From the NCBI GenBank assembly GCA_016721605.1, contig JADKHS010000006.1, forward strand, positions 1-64,000: a stretch of DNA of 64,000 bases. Reading direction: 5' to 3'. A program made the translations under genes and the position numbers. Source of the stretch: Nitrosomonadales bacterium (GTDB taxonomy: Bacteria; Pseudomonadota; Gammaproteobacteria; Burkholderiales; Gallionellaceae). Positions within the stretch are counted from its first letter, which is position 1; every line of letters begins with the position of its first letter. The notes under the pieces are model-generated. The model was not told the origin of the DNA, made no database searches, and worked only from the letters and a program-made list of their open reading frames with translations. Shown piece after piece: positions 10,993-20,358 of the stretch.

Positions 10993-12669
10993 TTATGCGT
11001 CTGTCACCGCGCCCAAGCTTGCGCTGGACACCAGTCGGGCATATTTTGCCAACACGCCGCGTTTATAGTGTGGCGTTGGAGGTTGCCACAAGGCGCGGCG
11101 CCGTGCAAGTTCTTGGTCGCTGACATTCAATTGTATCAAACGGGCTTCAGCATCAATGGTAATAGAATCCCCTTCTTCGACCAGTGCTATGGTGCCACCC
11201 ACTGCCGCTTCGGGTGCAACGTGTCCCACTACAAAGCCATAAGTACCACCAGAAAAGCGGCCATCGGTAATAAGCGCGACGCTTTCGCCCATACCAGCGC
11301 CTACCAGGGCTGCAGTGGGGGATAACATTTCACGCATTCCCGGCCCTCCTTTCGGACCTTCATAGCGGATTACGAGTACTTCTCCGGGATTGATTTTTTC
11401 TGCAAGAATCGCTTCCATGCAAGATTCTTCTGAATTAAAAACGCGCGCGGAGCCAGTGATTTTGGGATTTTTAATGCCACTTATTTTGGCTACCGAACCT
11501 TCCGTCGCCAGATTGCCTTTAAGAATGGCTAAATGTCCTTGCGGATAAATTGGATTATTCCAGGCGCGAATCACGTCTTGATCAGAACGTGGTTCTGCGG
11601 GTACATCTTTAAGGACCTCCGCGATAGTTTCGCCGGTGATAGTCAAGCAGTCGCCGTGAAGCAAGCCGTGCACCAAGAGCATCTTCATGATCTGCGGAAT
11701 GCCACCGGCTTTGTGAAGGTCGGTTACCACGTAGCGTCCTGATGGTTTCATATCGGCAAACACAGGGACGCGTTTGCGGATCGTTTCAAAATCATCAATG
11801 CTTAAGTCAACACCCATTGCATGTGCGATTGCCAATAAATGCAAAACCGCATTAGTCGTGCCACCTACCGCCATAACTACGGAAATTGCGTTCTCGAAAG
11901 CTTTTTTCGTTAGAATTTGCGAGGGTAATATTTGCTTCTGGATGGCTTGTACCAGCACCTCTGCTGATCGTGCCGCGCTGTCGGATTTTTCCGCATCTTC
12001 TGCCGCCATGGTGGATGAATATGGCAGGCTCATGCCCATCACTTCGAATGTTGATGACATGGTGTTAGCTGTAAACATTCCACCACAGGAACCAACACCG
12101 GGACAGGCTTTACGCTCGACGGCCAAAAGCTCAGTTGCATCAATTTTATGCGCGATAAATTGTCCCACTGCCTCGAAACTGCTGACTATGGTCAAATCTC
12201 GTCCGTGGAGATGTCCCGGTTTGATGGTGCCACCATAAACAAAAATAGCAGGAATGTTCAAACGTGCGAAGGCAATCATGGCACCCGGCATGTTTTTATC
12301 GCAGCCACCGATGGCGAGTATGCCGTCCATACTTTGACCACGACAGACCGTCTCGATTGAGTCAGCAATCACCTCGCGGCTTACCAGCGAGCATTTCATG
12401 CCTTCGGTACCCATCGAGATGCCGTCAGAAATCGTGATCGTGCCGAACATTTGTGGCATCGCACCAGCGGCGTGTGCCGCGTGCTCAGCCCGTGTCGCTA
12501 ATGTACCCAATCCCGCATTGCAGGGTGTGATAGTGCTATACGCATTGGCGATACCTATAATAGGCTTGTTGAAATCACCATCGCCGAAACCTACAGCGCG
12601 CAACATGGCGCGATTAGGCGAACGCTGTACACCTTGTGTGATGGTTTTACTATTGATGTTGCTGGGCAT
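10993..12669 (-). CDS. ilvD: Dihydroxy-acid dehydratase
   Basis: Catalyses the fourth step of valine/isoleucine synthesis, dehydrating 2,3-dihydroxy acids to 2-keto acids with an iron-sulfur cluster. The 558-residue length fits the shorter IlvD class. Cluster-region cysteines are seen in TPCNAGL (near residue 50), GCDKNMPGAM (near 122) and GVGSCGGMFTANTM (near 195). The C-terminal signature ITDGRFSGGTYGFVVGH is intact. The frame is unbroken. It is a single-gene unit, convergent with tldD, with a terminator at 10899-10933. No attenuator-like leader was found upstream. Confidence 0.97.
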   Translation of the reverse strand: MPSNINSKTITQGVQRSPNRAMLRAVGFGDGDFNKPIIGIANAYSTITPCNAGLGTLATRAEHAAHAAGAMPQMFGTITISDGISMGTEGMKCSLVSREVIADSIETVCRGQSMDGILAIGGCDKNMPGAMIAFARLNIPAIFVYGGTIKPGHLHGRDLTIVSSFEAVGQFIAHKIDATELLAVERKACPGVGSCGGMFTANTMSSTFEVMGMSLPYSSTMAAEDAEKSDSAARSAEVLVQAIQKQILPSQILTKKAFENAISVVMAVGGTTNAVLHLLAIAHAMGVDLSIDDFETIRKRVPVFADMKPSGRYVVTDLHKAGGIPQIMKMLLVHGLLHGDCLTITGETIAEVLKDVPAEPRSDQDVIRAWNNPIYPQGHLAILKGNLATEGSVAKISGIKNPKITGSARVFNSEESCMEAILAEKINPGEVLVIRYEGPKGGPGMREMLSPTAALVGAGMGESVALITDGRFSGGTYGFVVGHVAPEAAVGGTIALVEEGDSITIDAEARLIQLNVSDQELARRRALWQPPTPHYKRGVLAKYARLVSSASLGAVTDA

Positions 12670-13146
12670 GATGCTTCCTTTAATAAATTATGTTGATACT
12701 TGTTCCGCGTTGCGGAATTGGTGTTGTTTTTGATATAACACAATGAAATTATCTTGTGGTGTAACGCATGGCTAATGGTAGCAGAAATCAAGCCGTACAA
12801 TTGTCAGGATGCCTCCTGCTTTAGTTCATATTAGTTCTTCGAGATTCTGGCATTGGACAACACAGGGCGTTGGCTAGGTTTATTTGTTTGAGAGCAAGCT
12901 TAACTTGTTTGTTGTTTTTGATGTTGTCGTTACTGCCCATATATGCTGGTTGTTTTCTGTTAAGTGATCACCTACTTAAAATTAATTACGCTCTCATTGC
13001 CTACTTCATTTATACGCCAGCTCTACGGAAAAATTGGCAACATGACCCCGTTTCTACCCTTTACATTGACAACCGACCCTACCTGTAGATAATTCGCATA
13101 TTATTGTGCAGTAAATTTTTCTGGTGTATATGTACAAGTTATGTTC
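12670..13146. other. Intergenic region between divergent ilvD and flgM
   Basis: About 480 bp with no gene I can support. The part next to 12670 must hold the ilvD promoter. A short open frame at about 12870-13088 starts with TTG and encodes a hydrophobic stretch, but it has no Shine-Dalgarno and no recognisable family, so it is not called. Confidence 0.5.
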
Positions 13147-13173
13147 TAAAGTTTTGCATTTGGCAGTCGATAG
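13147..13173 (+). promoter_or_regulatory. Sigma-28 (FliA) promoter of flgMN
   Basis: The -35 TAAAGTTT (13147-13154), an 11-nt spacer and the -10 GTCGATAG (13166-13173) match the flagellar sigma-28 consensus TAAAGTTT-N11-GCCGATAA at all 8 and at 6 of 8 positions. The predicted start of transcription is near 13180, about 27 nt before the flgM ATG. This is a class 3 flagellar promoter in the expected place. Confidence 0.85.
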
Positions 13174-13206
13174 TAAATTTTATCCGCGTTGGACAAAGAG
13201 GTTATC

Positions 13207-13511
13207 ATGAAAATCGAAAAAAATAGTAAACCGTTGCCTACTGTTACGTCGGGTGAAGAGCGAGCGCGTACGCCCGCTGCTAGCTCTGCGGGTAGCACAC
13301 AATCTACTGCCACCAGCGTACATCTGGGTGCAACTTCCGCACAACTTCAAAAATGGAAAGCAGCATGGCAAACACACCGCTAGTGAATGCAGCTAAAGTC
13401 GAAGATATTAAGCAAGCCATCAGTGAAGGCCGTTTTCAGGTCAATTCCAGTGCGGTGGCTGATGGCCTGATTCAAACGGTGAAGGATTTGATTAGTTCGC
13501 ACAAAACCTGA
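13207..13511 (+). CDS. flgM: Anti-sigma-28 factor FlgM (one frameshift)
   Basis: FlgM holds the flagellar sigma factor FliA inactive until the hook is finished and FlgM is exported. The N-terminal half is the usual disordered Ser/Thr/Ala-rich stretch. The C-terminal half carries the conserved binding helices (VEDIKQAISEGRFQVNSSAV, then a tail ending ISSHKT). The frame breaks in the A-run at 13349-13353: adding one A gives QLQKMESSMANTPLV and a normal 101-residue FlgM. The start at 13207 has AGAGG about 6 nt upstream. A sigma-28 promoter precedes it and flgN follows after 6 bp. Confidence 0.88.
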
Positions 13512-13517
13512 CGCAAT

Positions 13518-14005
13518 ATGGTTAATGACAGATCTACCGCTGGGACGGCAGAATTTATCTCCGCCCTCATGCAGAGCGCACTGCATTACATGCTTTCATA
13601 CACTTGCTCGAAATTGAACAACAAGCCTTACTCAACGAACAGACCGAACAAGTACAAACGCTGGCTGACGACAAGACAAAAATAGTACAAGAGTTGGCCA
13701 AGCTGGTGGATGCACGAAGGAATGATATGTTTACTCGGGGCATAAAAATCGAACCGGGCAGCATGGAAACCTGGTTGAAAACCCACACTCCAATTAATTT
13801 ACCTGCATGGCATGAAATCCGGCAGCTGGCCATCCATGCGCAGCACATGAACCACACTAATGGTGAGTTAATTCAAGTAAAAATGCGTCATAACCAGCAA
13901 ACGCTAATTATGTTGCACAATGCTACACATAGTGCAAATGGATTGTATGGCCCTGATGGGCAGCCTAGCTTGCCCGTATCAGGCCGTATCTTGAATAGTG
14001 TCTAA
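13518..14005 (+). CDS. flgN: Flagellar chaperone FlgN (one frameshift)
   Basis: FlgN is the export chaperone of the hook-filament junction proteins FlgK and FlgL. The typical long amphipathic helix is visible (LLEIEQQALLNEQTEQVQTL), and the C-terminal region includes YGPDGQPSLP. The start at 13518 gives VNDRSTAGTAEFISALMQ, then the frame breaks near 13574: one added G gives QERTALHAFIHLLEIEQ. The corrected length is 162 residues, normal for the family. It is second in the flgMN unit. No other flagellar gene is in the window. Confidence 0.82.
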
Positions 14006-14184
14006 TTAATTTAAGGTCGTTCCCTTTCCCGCGAAATTGGGGTTTTCCAGTACTTGTAGCAATTGCACAACGCCGTCCCTACAACGCCATTCCTACATAA
14101 CCCCACACAATAAAGCTGATTTTTTTCGGGTAAATATTCAATGTGTGGTGCGGAAACTTGATGCGTCCAGCTTGATATATGCCA

Positions 14185-14523
14185 TTACAAGGCTTCTACG
14201 CCAGTTTCACCAGTGCGGATGCGAATTACCTGTTCGATGTTATGAACGAATATCTTGCCATCACCAATATTACCTGTGTGCGCAGATTTTTCGATGGCTT
14301 CGAGCACCAGCTCCAGCATGTCCTTTTTAATAGCGACTTCCAGCTTGACCTTGGGCAGAAAATCCACCACGTATTCTGCGCCGCGATATAGCTCGGTATG
14401 TCCTTTTTGCCGACCAAAGCCTTTTATTTCCGTAACAGTGATGCCCAGTACACCAATTGCAGTCAAAGCCTCCCGTACTTCGTCAAGTTTGAACGGCTTG
14501 ATGATTGCAGTAACCATTTTCAT
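14185..14523 (-). CDS. glnK: Nitrogen regulatory P-II protein
   Basis: P-II proteins sense 2-oxoglutarate and ATP/ADP and control GlnE, NtrB and ammonium transporters. At 112 residues it is full length. The T-loop reads GFGRQKGHTELYRGAEY, with the uridylylation site Tyr51. The B-loop (TGNIGDGKIFV) and C-loop (VIRIRTGE) are intact. The N-terminus MKMVTAIIKPFKL and the LPKVKLEVAIKKD stretch look more like GlnK than GlnB, but the symbol is a judgement. A strong GGAGGAG lies just upstream of the start. It follows the porin gene on the same strand, 129 bp apart. No amtB is adjacent, which is unusual for glnK. Confidence 0.93.
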   Translation of the reverse strand: MKMVTAIIKPFKLDEVREALTAIGVLGITVTEIKGFGRQKGHTELYRGAEYVVDFLPKVKLEVAIKKDMLELVLEAIEKSAHTGNIGDGKIFVHNIEQVIRIRTGETGVEAL

Positions 14524-14652
14524 AATTATTACTCCTCCTCATGTGCATTAGAGCGTAAATAGCCTTAAATAACGCTTTCTTAAAAGAAATACTATTATTT
14601 CACTGTGAGTGTATTTTGGAAGGTAGGGTTTGGCTTATCCAAAATTGCTTAA

Positions 14653-15953
14653 TCAGAATGGGATCGTCGCATCGACTGAAATTAGTAATTGGTCTTTTTT
14701 ATTGTCAAAGGGCCGATACGCCTGACCAATTCCATCCACTCTGTCGTAGCGGATATTTGGACGAATATTTAATTTTTGCATGGCTTCTGAGTCAATGCCC
14801 AACTGTTTGGCTGGTTTCCAATTCATGCCTAAGGTGACACCATAATAATCGGCAGGTTGGCAGGTAGCCAAAAAGTCAGCTGCAAAGCTAATGTGTACAC
14901 TATTAGTTGCTTGAGCTACCCGGACTGGTGAGCAAACACGGAAGCCGTCTTTATCACGAAACCATTCACCACGGATACCCACCGACAAATCTTCCCTGAG
15001 GTTATGCTGTAATTGCATGTCGACGCCGTGCCATGTGATATCTTTGTGGCCATCAGGCACAAAAACCCCGCCCGCAAAACCGCTAGTATGGTGTAAAACT
15101 AGGAGTGTTTTTGGGGTGATCTTGTGTTGCAAAACAAGACTGTAAAAACCCCAAGGCTCATTACTTCGTTTAGAAGTCCTACTGTAAGAGCCGGTTAGAT
15201 TGGCTGAACTTTTTTTGTCATCGCTGGTCCACGTGGCTCCGGCTAAGCCGCCCAAATTGCTTAACTCCTTATCCCAACCACCATCCCAACCGCCGGTTGC
15301 GCTGCCAGTGACTGCGCCACCCATAAACGCCCAATTTTTGTTGACTGTGTAGTTGCCCACCAAGCCAGTATGAGTAAATGGCTCACCATTACTAAAGGTG
15401 TATGAACGTGTATAAAAAAAGTTGTCAGGTGCTGGAACCGTTTCATAACCGGTTGGTGAGTAAAATGACCGATTTTAAGATTTAGGCCGTTTCCAACTGG
15501 CACATAGGCTTCCATATAAGCCTGTGGTAATGCCATATTGTAGAAGCGGCTAGAAGAACAGCATAAATTTAGATCCCAACTATTCCTTTTCAAAGGTTGG
15601 CCGGTATTTACATCGAATGCTGGGATACCATATGCTTGGGCAAAAATAGCGTCAGTACCAAACATTAAATCGAATCTACCCCCAAAATTCCATTCTTTAC
15701 CTTCTGTCGCTACGGCGCGCTGTATAAATACATTAAGCTGATTTAATTGAAATTCCTTGGAACGATCAGCGAAAGTAACAGGGCCATTAAATCGATCAGT
15801 GGGATTATTCGCGTTATAGGTTATTCCCGCATTGATCCAACCGCCAACTTCAATGCCGTTATCTTTAAATAGTGAAGAAAATCCGTTGGCCGCTGCTGCG
15901 GGAAGCATGAATGAAGTACTTAAAGCGATAATGACTAATTTAGTTTTGTACAT
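14653..15953 (-). CDS. Outer-membrane beta-barrel porin (BBP2/OmpL-like; one frameshift)
   Basis: A predicted outer-membrane channel of about 433 residues. It has a signal peptide (MYKTKLVIIALSTSF...PAAAANG), alternating beta-strand sequence, many aromatic strand ends and a terminal Phe (SVDATIPF), the signal for barrel assembly. The pattern fits the putative beta-barrel porin-2 family. The frame breaks in the AAAA at 15462-15465: one more base gives IGHFYSPTGYETVPAPDNFF and joins 15953-15261 to 15363-14653. A sigma-54 promoter and two NtrC-type sites lie upstream, and glnK lies downstream. I infer that it is made under nitrogen limitation and passes a nitrogen source; the substrate is unknown. 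Confidence 0.85.
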
Positions 15954-16006
15954 AACATTTCTTTCTAAGATTGAGAGCGAAATTTAAGAAACGCCCAATC
16001 AGTCAT

Positions 16007-16023
16007 AAGCAATTTCAATGCCA
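16007..16023 (-). promoter_or_regulatory. Sigma-54 promoter of the porin gene
   Basis: Read on the minus strand the bases are TGGCATTGAAATTGCTT. The GG (-24) and GC (-12) elements have exactly the spacing of the consensus TGGCAC-N5-TTGC, with one mismatch in the -24 block. The expected transcription start is near 15997, leaving a leader of about 44 nt before the porin ATG at 15953. Confidence 0.82.
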
Positions 16024-16085
16024 CTATTATTTTTATACATAAACAATGTGTTGCGTAACATGTAAGATATGGAAGAAGATTTTTA

Positions 16086-16102
16086 TGCACCAACGGTACG
16101 CA
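16086..16102 (-). promoter_or_regulatory. NtrC-type enhancer site, proximal (degenerate)
   Basis: TGCACCAACGGTACGCA: the left half matches the NtrC half-site TGCACCAAC exactly and the right half is degenerate. Its centre is at about -97 from the predicted start and 32 bp (three helical turns) from the stronger site, like the paired NtrC sites in front of E. coli glnA. Confidence 0.6.
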
Positions 16103-16117
16103 TCTTAAAATGTATAC

Positions 16118-16134
16118 CGCACCAATCAGGTGCG
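16118..16134 (-). promoter_or_regulatory. NtrC-type enhancer site, distal (strong)
   Basis: CGCACCAATCAGGTGCG is a palindrome with GCAC and GTGC 7 nt apart, the NtrC spacing. Its centre is about 130 bp upstream of the predicted porin transcription start, at the usual enhancer distance for a sigma-54 promoter. Confidence 0.8.
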
Positions 16135-16672
16135 AGGAATTTGTCATTTACAATAAAAGTGCTCTGTTGAAATTATGTCTAATTAGTCTCGCTATTAAAT
16201 AACTTAAACCAAGATGAAATATTGCGATGAATATCGCAGGCAAACTTCGACTTGCTCAGCTATAGTCCTGAATTAAATAAATAAGGAAGAACGGTTGAAC
16301 TCAAACCTGAAGCAGGCTATCGGATTAAAAGTGTAGATGCGTTACTTGGGAGAAATTGCGTACCTATTGTTCACGATCATATGACGATACTGTAGGGTAA
16401 CCGTAAGACGCGCCGCTTTTTGCTTTTAAGATCCATGCGTAAATATGTCGCTTGAAGCTATTCAATAACTGAATCGTTATGCCAAAGCGAGAGCTAGCGT
16501 TTTCCGCAGGATGGTGTGTCTTCAAGGTATAATCGCCATCCCGTGTGTAAGTTAAGATAAAAATGACAACAACGTGTTAGTAAAATTAGCCCCAAAGCTA
16601 CCAATCTTAAGAAGTATATGTATTTTGTGATTCATGAAACGTCAAATTAAATAATCCGAGATTGTAAAAATA
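16135..16672. other. Intergenic region upstream of lepA
   Basis: About 540 bp with no open frame that looks like a gene and no tRNA or other RNA gene I can fold by eye. It must carry the lepA operon promoter. No Shine-Dalgarno-like sequence is obvious right before the lepA ATG. Confidence 0.5.
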
Positions 16673-18464
16673 ATGCAACACATTCGTAATTTTTCCATTA
16701 TCGCCCACATTGATCACGGCAAATCTACTTTGGCCGATCGAATTATTCAGTTGTGCGGAGGGCTTTCTGACCGCGAAATGGAAGCGCAGGTGCTCGATTC
16801 CATGGATTTGGAACGTGAGCGCGGCATCACCATTAAAGCTCAAACAGCCGCGCTGCAATATAAGGCCCGTGATGGCCAGATATACAATCTCAACCTGATT
16901 GATACGCCGGGACACGTGGATTTTTCTTATGAGGTATCACGCTCATTATCTGCCTGCGAAGGTGCGCTATTAGTCGTTGATGCATCTCAGGGAGTGGAAG
17001 CGCAGACAGTTGCTAACTGCTACACCGCGCTCGATTTGGGGGTGGAAGTAGTGCCGGTGTTGAATAAGATTGACTTGCCGTCTGCTAATCCGGAAAACGC
17101 TATTGAAGAAATCGAGGAAGTAATCGGTATCGATGCGCATGACGCGACACGCTGTTCAGCCAAGACGGGTGAGGGTGTGCAGGACGTGCTAGAAGCTTTA
17201 ATCGCTAAAGTCCCGGCACCTAAAGGCGACCCAACTGCGCCGTTGTGTGCGCTGATTATAGATGCCTGGTTCGATAATTATGTTGGCGTAGTAATGCTGG
17301 TGCGGGTTTTTAATGGTACTTTAAAACCCAAAGATAAAATTTTGTTGATGGCTACTGGCGCGCAGCATCTGACTGAGCATATCGGTGTCTTTACGCCGAA
17401 ATCGCAACCGCGGGAAGTATTGGCTGCTGGCCAGGTCGGTTTTGTCATTGCGGGCATCAAGGAGTTAAAGGCGGCCAAGGTTGGTGACACCATCACGCTG
17501 GCGAACAGCTACAGCTACAGCCTTACCAGGTTTCAAGGAAGTACAGCCGCAAGTATTTGCCGGATTGTTTCCAGTAGAATCAAATCAGTATGAGTCGCTG
17601 CGTGATTCGCTGGAAAAACTCAAGCTTAATGACGCTTCATTGCAGTATGAACCGGAAGTATCACAGGCATTGGGTTTCGGTTTTCGCTGCGGATTCTTGG
17701 GATTGCTGCATATGGAAATCGTGCAGGAGCGGCTGGAGCGCGAGTTTGATATGGATTTGATTACCACTGCACCTACCGTTATTTATGAGGTGGTGCAGCG
17801 CGACGGAACGGTGTTGGTTGTGGATAATCCATCCAAGATGCCAGATCCGTCCAAGATCGAGGTAATCCGTGAACCTATTGTGACAGTCAACTTGTATATG
17901 CCGCAGGAATACGTTGGTGCGGTAATTACATTGTGTACGCAAAAGCGCGGTGTACAGCTCGATATGAGTTATCACGGTAAGCAAGTGTTGCTGATATATG
18001 AGATACCTATGGCAGAAATCGTACTCGATTTCTTTGACAGGCTGAAATCGATTTCGCGTGGCTATGCTTCAATGGATTACGAGTTTAAGGAATACCGACC
18101 AGCCGATGTGGTTAAAGTGGATATGCTGATCAACGGCGAAAAGGTCGATGCGCTGGCGATTATCCTGCACCGCAGCAACAGCCAGTTTCGCGGCCGTGAA
18201 GTGGCGGCCAAGATGCGTGAGTTGATTCCGCGTCAGATGTTCGATGTGGCGATCCAGGCTGCTGTCGGTTCAAACATAATCTCGCGTGAAAATGTTAAAG
18301 CCCTACGAAAAAATGTATTAGCCAAATGCTATGGCGGCGATATCTCGCGTAAGCGTAAATTGCTGGAAAAGCAGAAGGCTGGCAAGAAACGTATGAAGCA
18401 AGTGGGTAATGTGGAAATTCCGCAGGAAGCTTTTTTGGCCATCCTGCAGGTAGGCGAAAAATAA
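16673..18464 (+). CDS. lepA: Elongation factor 4 (LepA; one frameshift)
   Basis: Ribosome-bound GTPase that acts on stalled or assembling ribosomes. GTPase motifs are intact: AHIDHGKST (residues 11-19), DTPGHVDF near 80 and NKID near 134. The LepA-specific C-terminal domain is complete, with the end motif KQVGNVEIPQEAFLAIL. The frame breaks at about 17504-17508, within a run of repeated ctacag units: LANSYS... on one side and ATALPGFKEVQPQVF on the other. Length comparison suggests two bases are missing, so this is not a simple homopolymer slip. With the break mended it is about 597 residues. It heads the block lepA-lepB-DUF4845-rnc-era-recO-pdxJ-acpS-nagZ. Confidence 0.95.
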
Positions 18465-18483
18465 CGTAGAGACGGGAATCGAG

Positions 18484-19287
18484 ATGGACTTTGCTTTAAT
18501 TATGTTTGTATTGTTGCTGATCACCGGTAGCGTATGGTTATTGGATCGCTTTGTGCTGCAATCGAAACGCATAGCGTCCACAAAAGAACCTTGGTGGGTG
18601 GAATATTCCAAGAGTTTTTTTCCTGTTATCTTGGCGGTATTCTTGCTGCGTTCATTTCTGGTTGAGCCGTTCAAAATACCGTCTGGGTCGATGATTCCTA
18701 CTTTACAGGTAGGCGATTTTATCTTGGTTAACAAGTTTACTTATGGCATCCGTTTGCCCATCATCAGCAAGAAACTGGTAGAAATAAATTCCCCCAGCCG
18801 AGGCGATGTGATGGTATTCCACTATCCGGAAAATCCATCGCTAGATTATATTAAGCGGGTGGTCGGATTGCCTGGCGACCAAATTACATATCGCAATAAG
18901 AAAGTATTTGTAAATGATGTGATGCAAGAACAGCAGCCGGACGGAGACTACAACTATGTGGAAACTGCTCTAAACTTTGTGCATACCGAGCGTTATAAAG
19001 AAAATCTGACTGGGCATATCCATGCAATGCTGGTAAATCCAGAAGTGCCCAACATACACCTTGGTGCGGTGGCAGAATTTCCACATCGGGAGAATTGTGC
19101 GTACAGTGAAAAGGAGGTGCGCTGTACAGTGCCAGCTGGGCATTATTTTATGCTGGGTGATAATCGCGATAACAGCCGGGATAGTCGTTATTGGGGTTTC
19201 GTGCCGGATAACATGATAGTTGGTAAGGCATTTATGATCTGGATGAATTTTAGTGATTTGAAACGTATAGGCTTGTCCATTGATTGA
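18484..19287 (+). CDS. lepB: Signal peptidase I
   Basis: Cleaves signal peptides from exported proteins at the outer face of the inner membrane. Two N-terminal membrane helices are seen (about residues 3-20 and 45-60), followed by the catalytic box FKIPSGSMIPTL with the nucleophile Ser69 and the general-base Lys in DYIKRVVGLPGD. The C-terminal signature GDNRDNSRDSRYWGFV is intact. At 267 residues it is a typical beta/gammaproteobacterial enzyme with no frameshift. It starts 19 bp after lepA. Confidence 0.96.
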   Translation: MDFALIMFVLLLITGSVWLLDRFVLQSKRIASTKEPWWVEYSKSFFPVILAVFLLRSFLVEPFKIPSGSMIPTLQVGDFILVNKFTYGIRLPIISKKLVEINSPSRGDVMVFHYPENPSLDYIKRVVGLPGDQITYRNKKVFVNDVMQEQQPDGDYNYVETALNFVHTERYKENLTGHIHAMLVNPEVPNIHLGAVAEFPHRENCAYSEKEVRCTVPAGHYFMLGDNRDNSRDSRYWGFVPDNMIVGKAFMIWMNFSDLKRIGLSID

Positions 19288-19308
19288 AGTTGCAAACGAA
19301 GGAGGAGC

Positions 19309-19687
19309 ATGAAAACAATAGCAAACAGGCAGCGTGGTGTGAGTTTGTCTGGTCTTTTGGTCTGGTCAGTTCTATTGATACTAGTGGCGATTGGCGGCAT
19401 GAAGATTATTCCGGCGTATGTTCAAGATGCCGAAATTAGAAGCATTCTTTCCACCATCGCAAATGATCCCTGAAATGCAAGGGGTTCAATCCAAGGATAT
19501 TCGTGAGTCGTTCAGTAAACGCGCCATGATGAACAATATCAATGTCGTCACTGCAAATGATATTGAGATAGTCAAGGATGCGCGTGGCCTATCACTGAGC
19601 ATTAGCTATCAAGTAAAAATACCACTAATTGGCAATGCTAGCCTGTTACTCAAATTTAATCCAAGTAGTTTTAAGAATAGCCGATGA
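19309..19687 (+). CDS. DUF4845 membrane protein (one frameshift)
   Basis: A small protein with one N-terminal membrane helix (SLSGLLVWSVLLILVAIGG) and a short outer domain (SKDIRESFSKRAMMNNINVV...). It matches the DUF4845 family that sits between lepB and rnc in betaproteobacteria; the function is unknown. The start at 19309 follows an excellent GGAGGAG. The frame breaks in the CCC at 19468-19470: dropping one C gives IANDPEMQGVQSKD and a 125-residue protein. Its end overlaps the rnc start by 4 bp, so the two are translationally coupled. Confidence 0.82.
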
Positions 19688-20358
19688 ATCGTGATGTGCT
19701 GTGCAATCGGATTGGCCACGTTTTTACGCAATCTCAATTATTGCAGCGTGCTCTGACACATCGTAGTTATAGTCCGGCTCACAACGAACGTTTGGAATTT
19801 TTGGGTGATAGCATACTTAATTGTGTCATCGCCAAACATCTATATGATATTTATCCCGGTTTGCCGGAAGGTGATTTGTCTCGTCTACGTTCTAATTTGG
19901 TTAACCAGCAAACTTTGGTTGTTTTAGCGCAACAATTACATTTGGGCGAATTATTATTGTTGGGTGAAGGTGAGCGCAAAAGCGCCGGTTTTCGTCGCCC
20001 GTCTATCCTTGCCGATACAATGGAAGCATTGTTTGGCGCAGTATTTTTGGATGCTGGTTTTGCAGCAGCAGAGCAAGTTGTGCTCCGGCTGTATGTGCCC
20101 TTTATCGCGCAAGCAGATGCGCAGACATTGGGTAAAGATTTCAAAACCTTGTTGCAGGAATATTTGCAAAGCAAGCGTCTGGCATTGCCAAAATATATTG
20201 TGATTGCTACTCAGGGCGAAGCACACGCACAGCTATTTAAAGTTGAATGCCAAATCGAACAATTAAAATTATTCACGTGTGGTGAGGGCAGTAGCCGTCG
20301 CACCGCAGAGCAGGTGGCAGCAGAAGCCGCTTACCGAAAAATTGAGAGCCAGTCATGA
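19684..20358 (+). CDS. rnc: Ribonuclease III
   Basis: Double-strand-specific endonuclease that processes rRNA precursors and many mRNAs. The RNase III signature NERLEFLGDS is near residues 34-43, the second catalytic acid lies in ADTMEALFGAVFLDAG, and a C-terminal double-stranded-RNA-binding domain (about 155-222) ends AEQVAAEAAYRKIE. At 224 residues it is full length. It overlaps both neighbours by 4 bp (DUF4845 before, era after), as in many proteobacteria. Confidence 0.97.
   Translation: MNRDVLCNRIGHVFTQSQLLQRALTHRSYSPAHNERLEFLGDSILNCVIAKHLYDIYPGLPEGDLSRLRSNLVNQQTLVVLAQQLHLGELLLLGEGERKSAGFRRPSILADTMEALFGAVFLDAGFAAAEQVVLRLYVPFIAQADAQTLGKDFKTLLQEYLQSKRLALPKYIVIATQGEAHAQLFKVECQIEQLKLFTCGEGSSRRTAEQVAAEAAYRKIESQS

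Noticed and set aside
12870..13088. Hydrophobic 72-codon frame between ilvD and flgM
   Set aside because: TTG start, no ribosome site, no known family; the hydrophobic stretch can arise by chance in A+T-rich DNA.
14524..14652. A separate sigma-54 promoter for glnK
   Set aside because: No GG-N10-GC element was found in this spacer, so glnK is assumed to be read through from the porin or from an unseen promoter.
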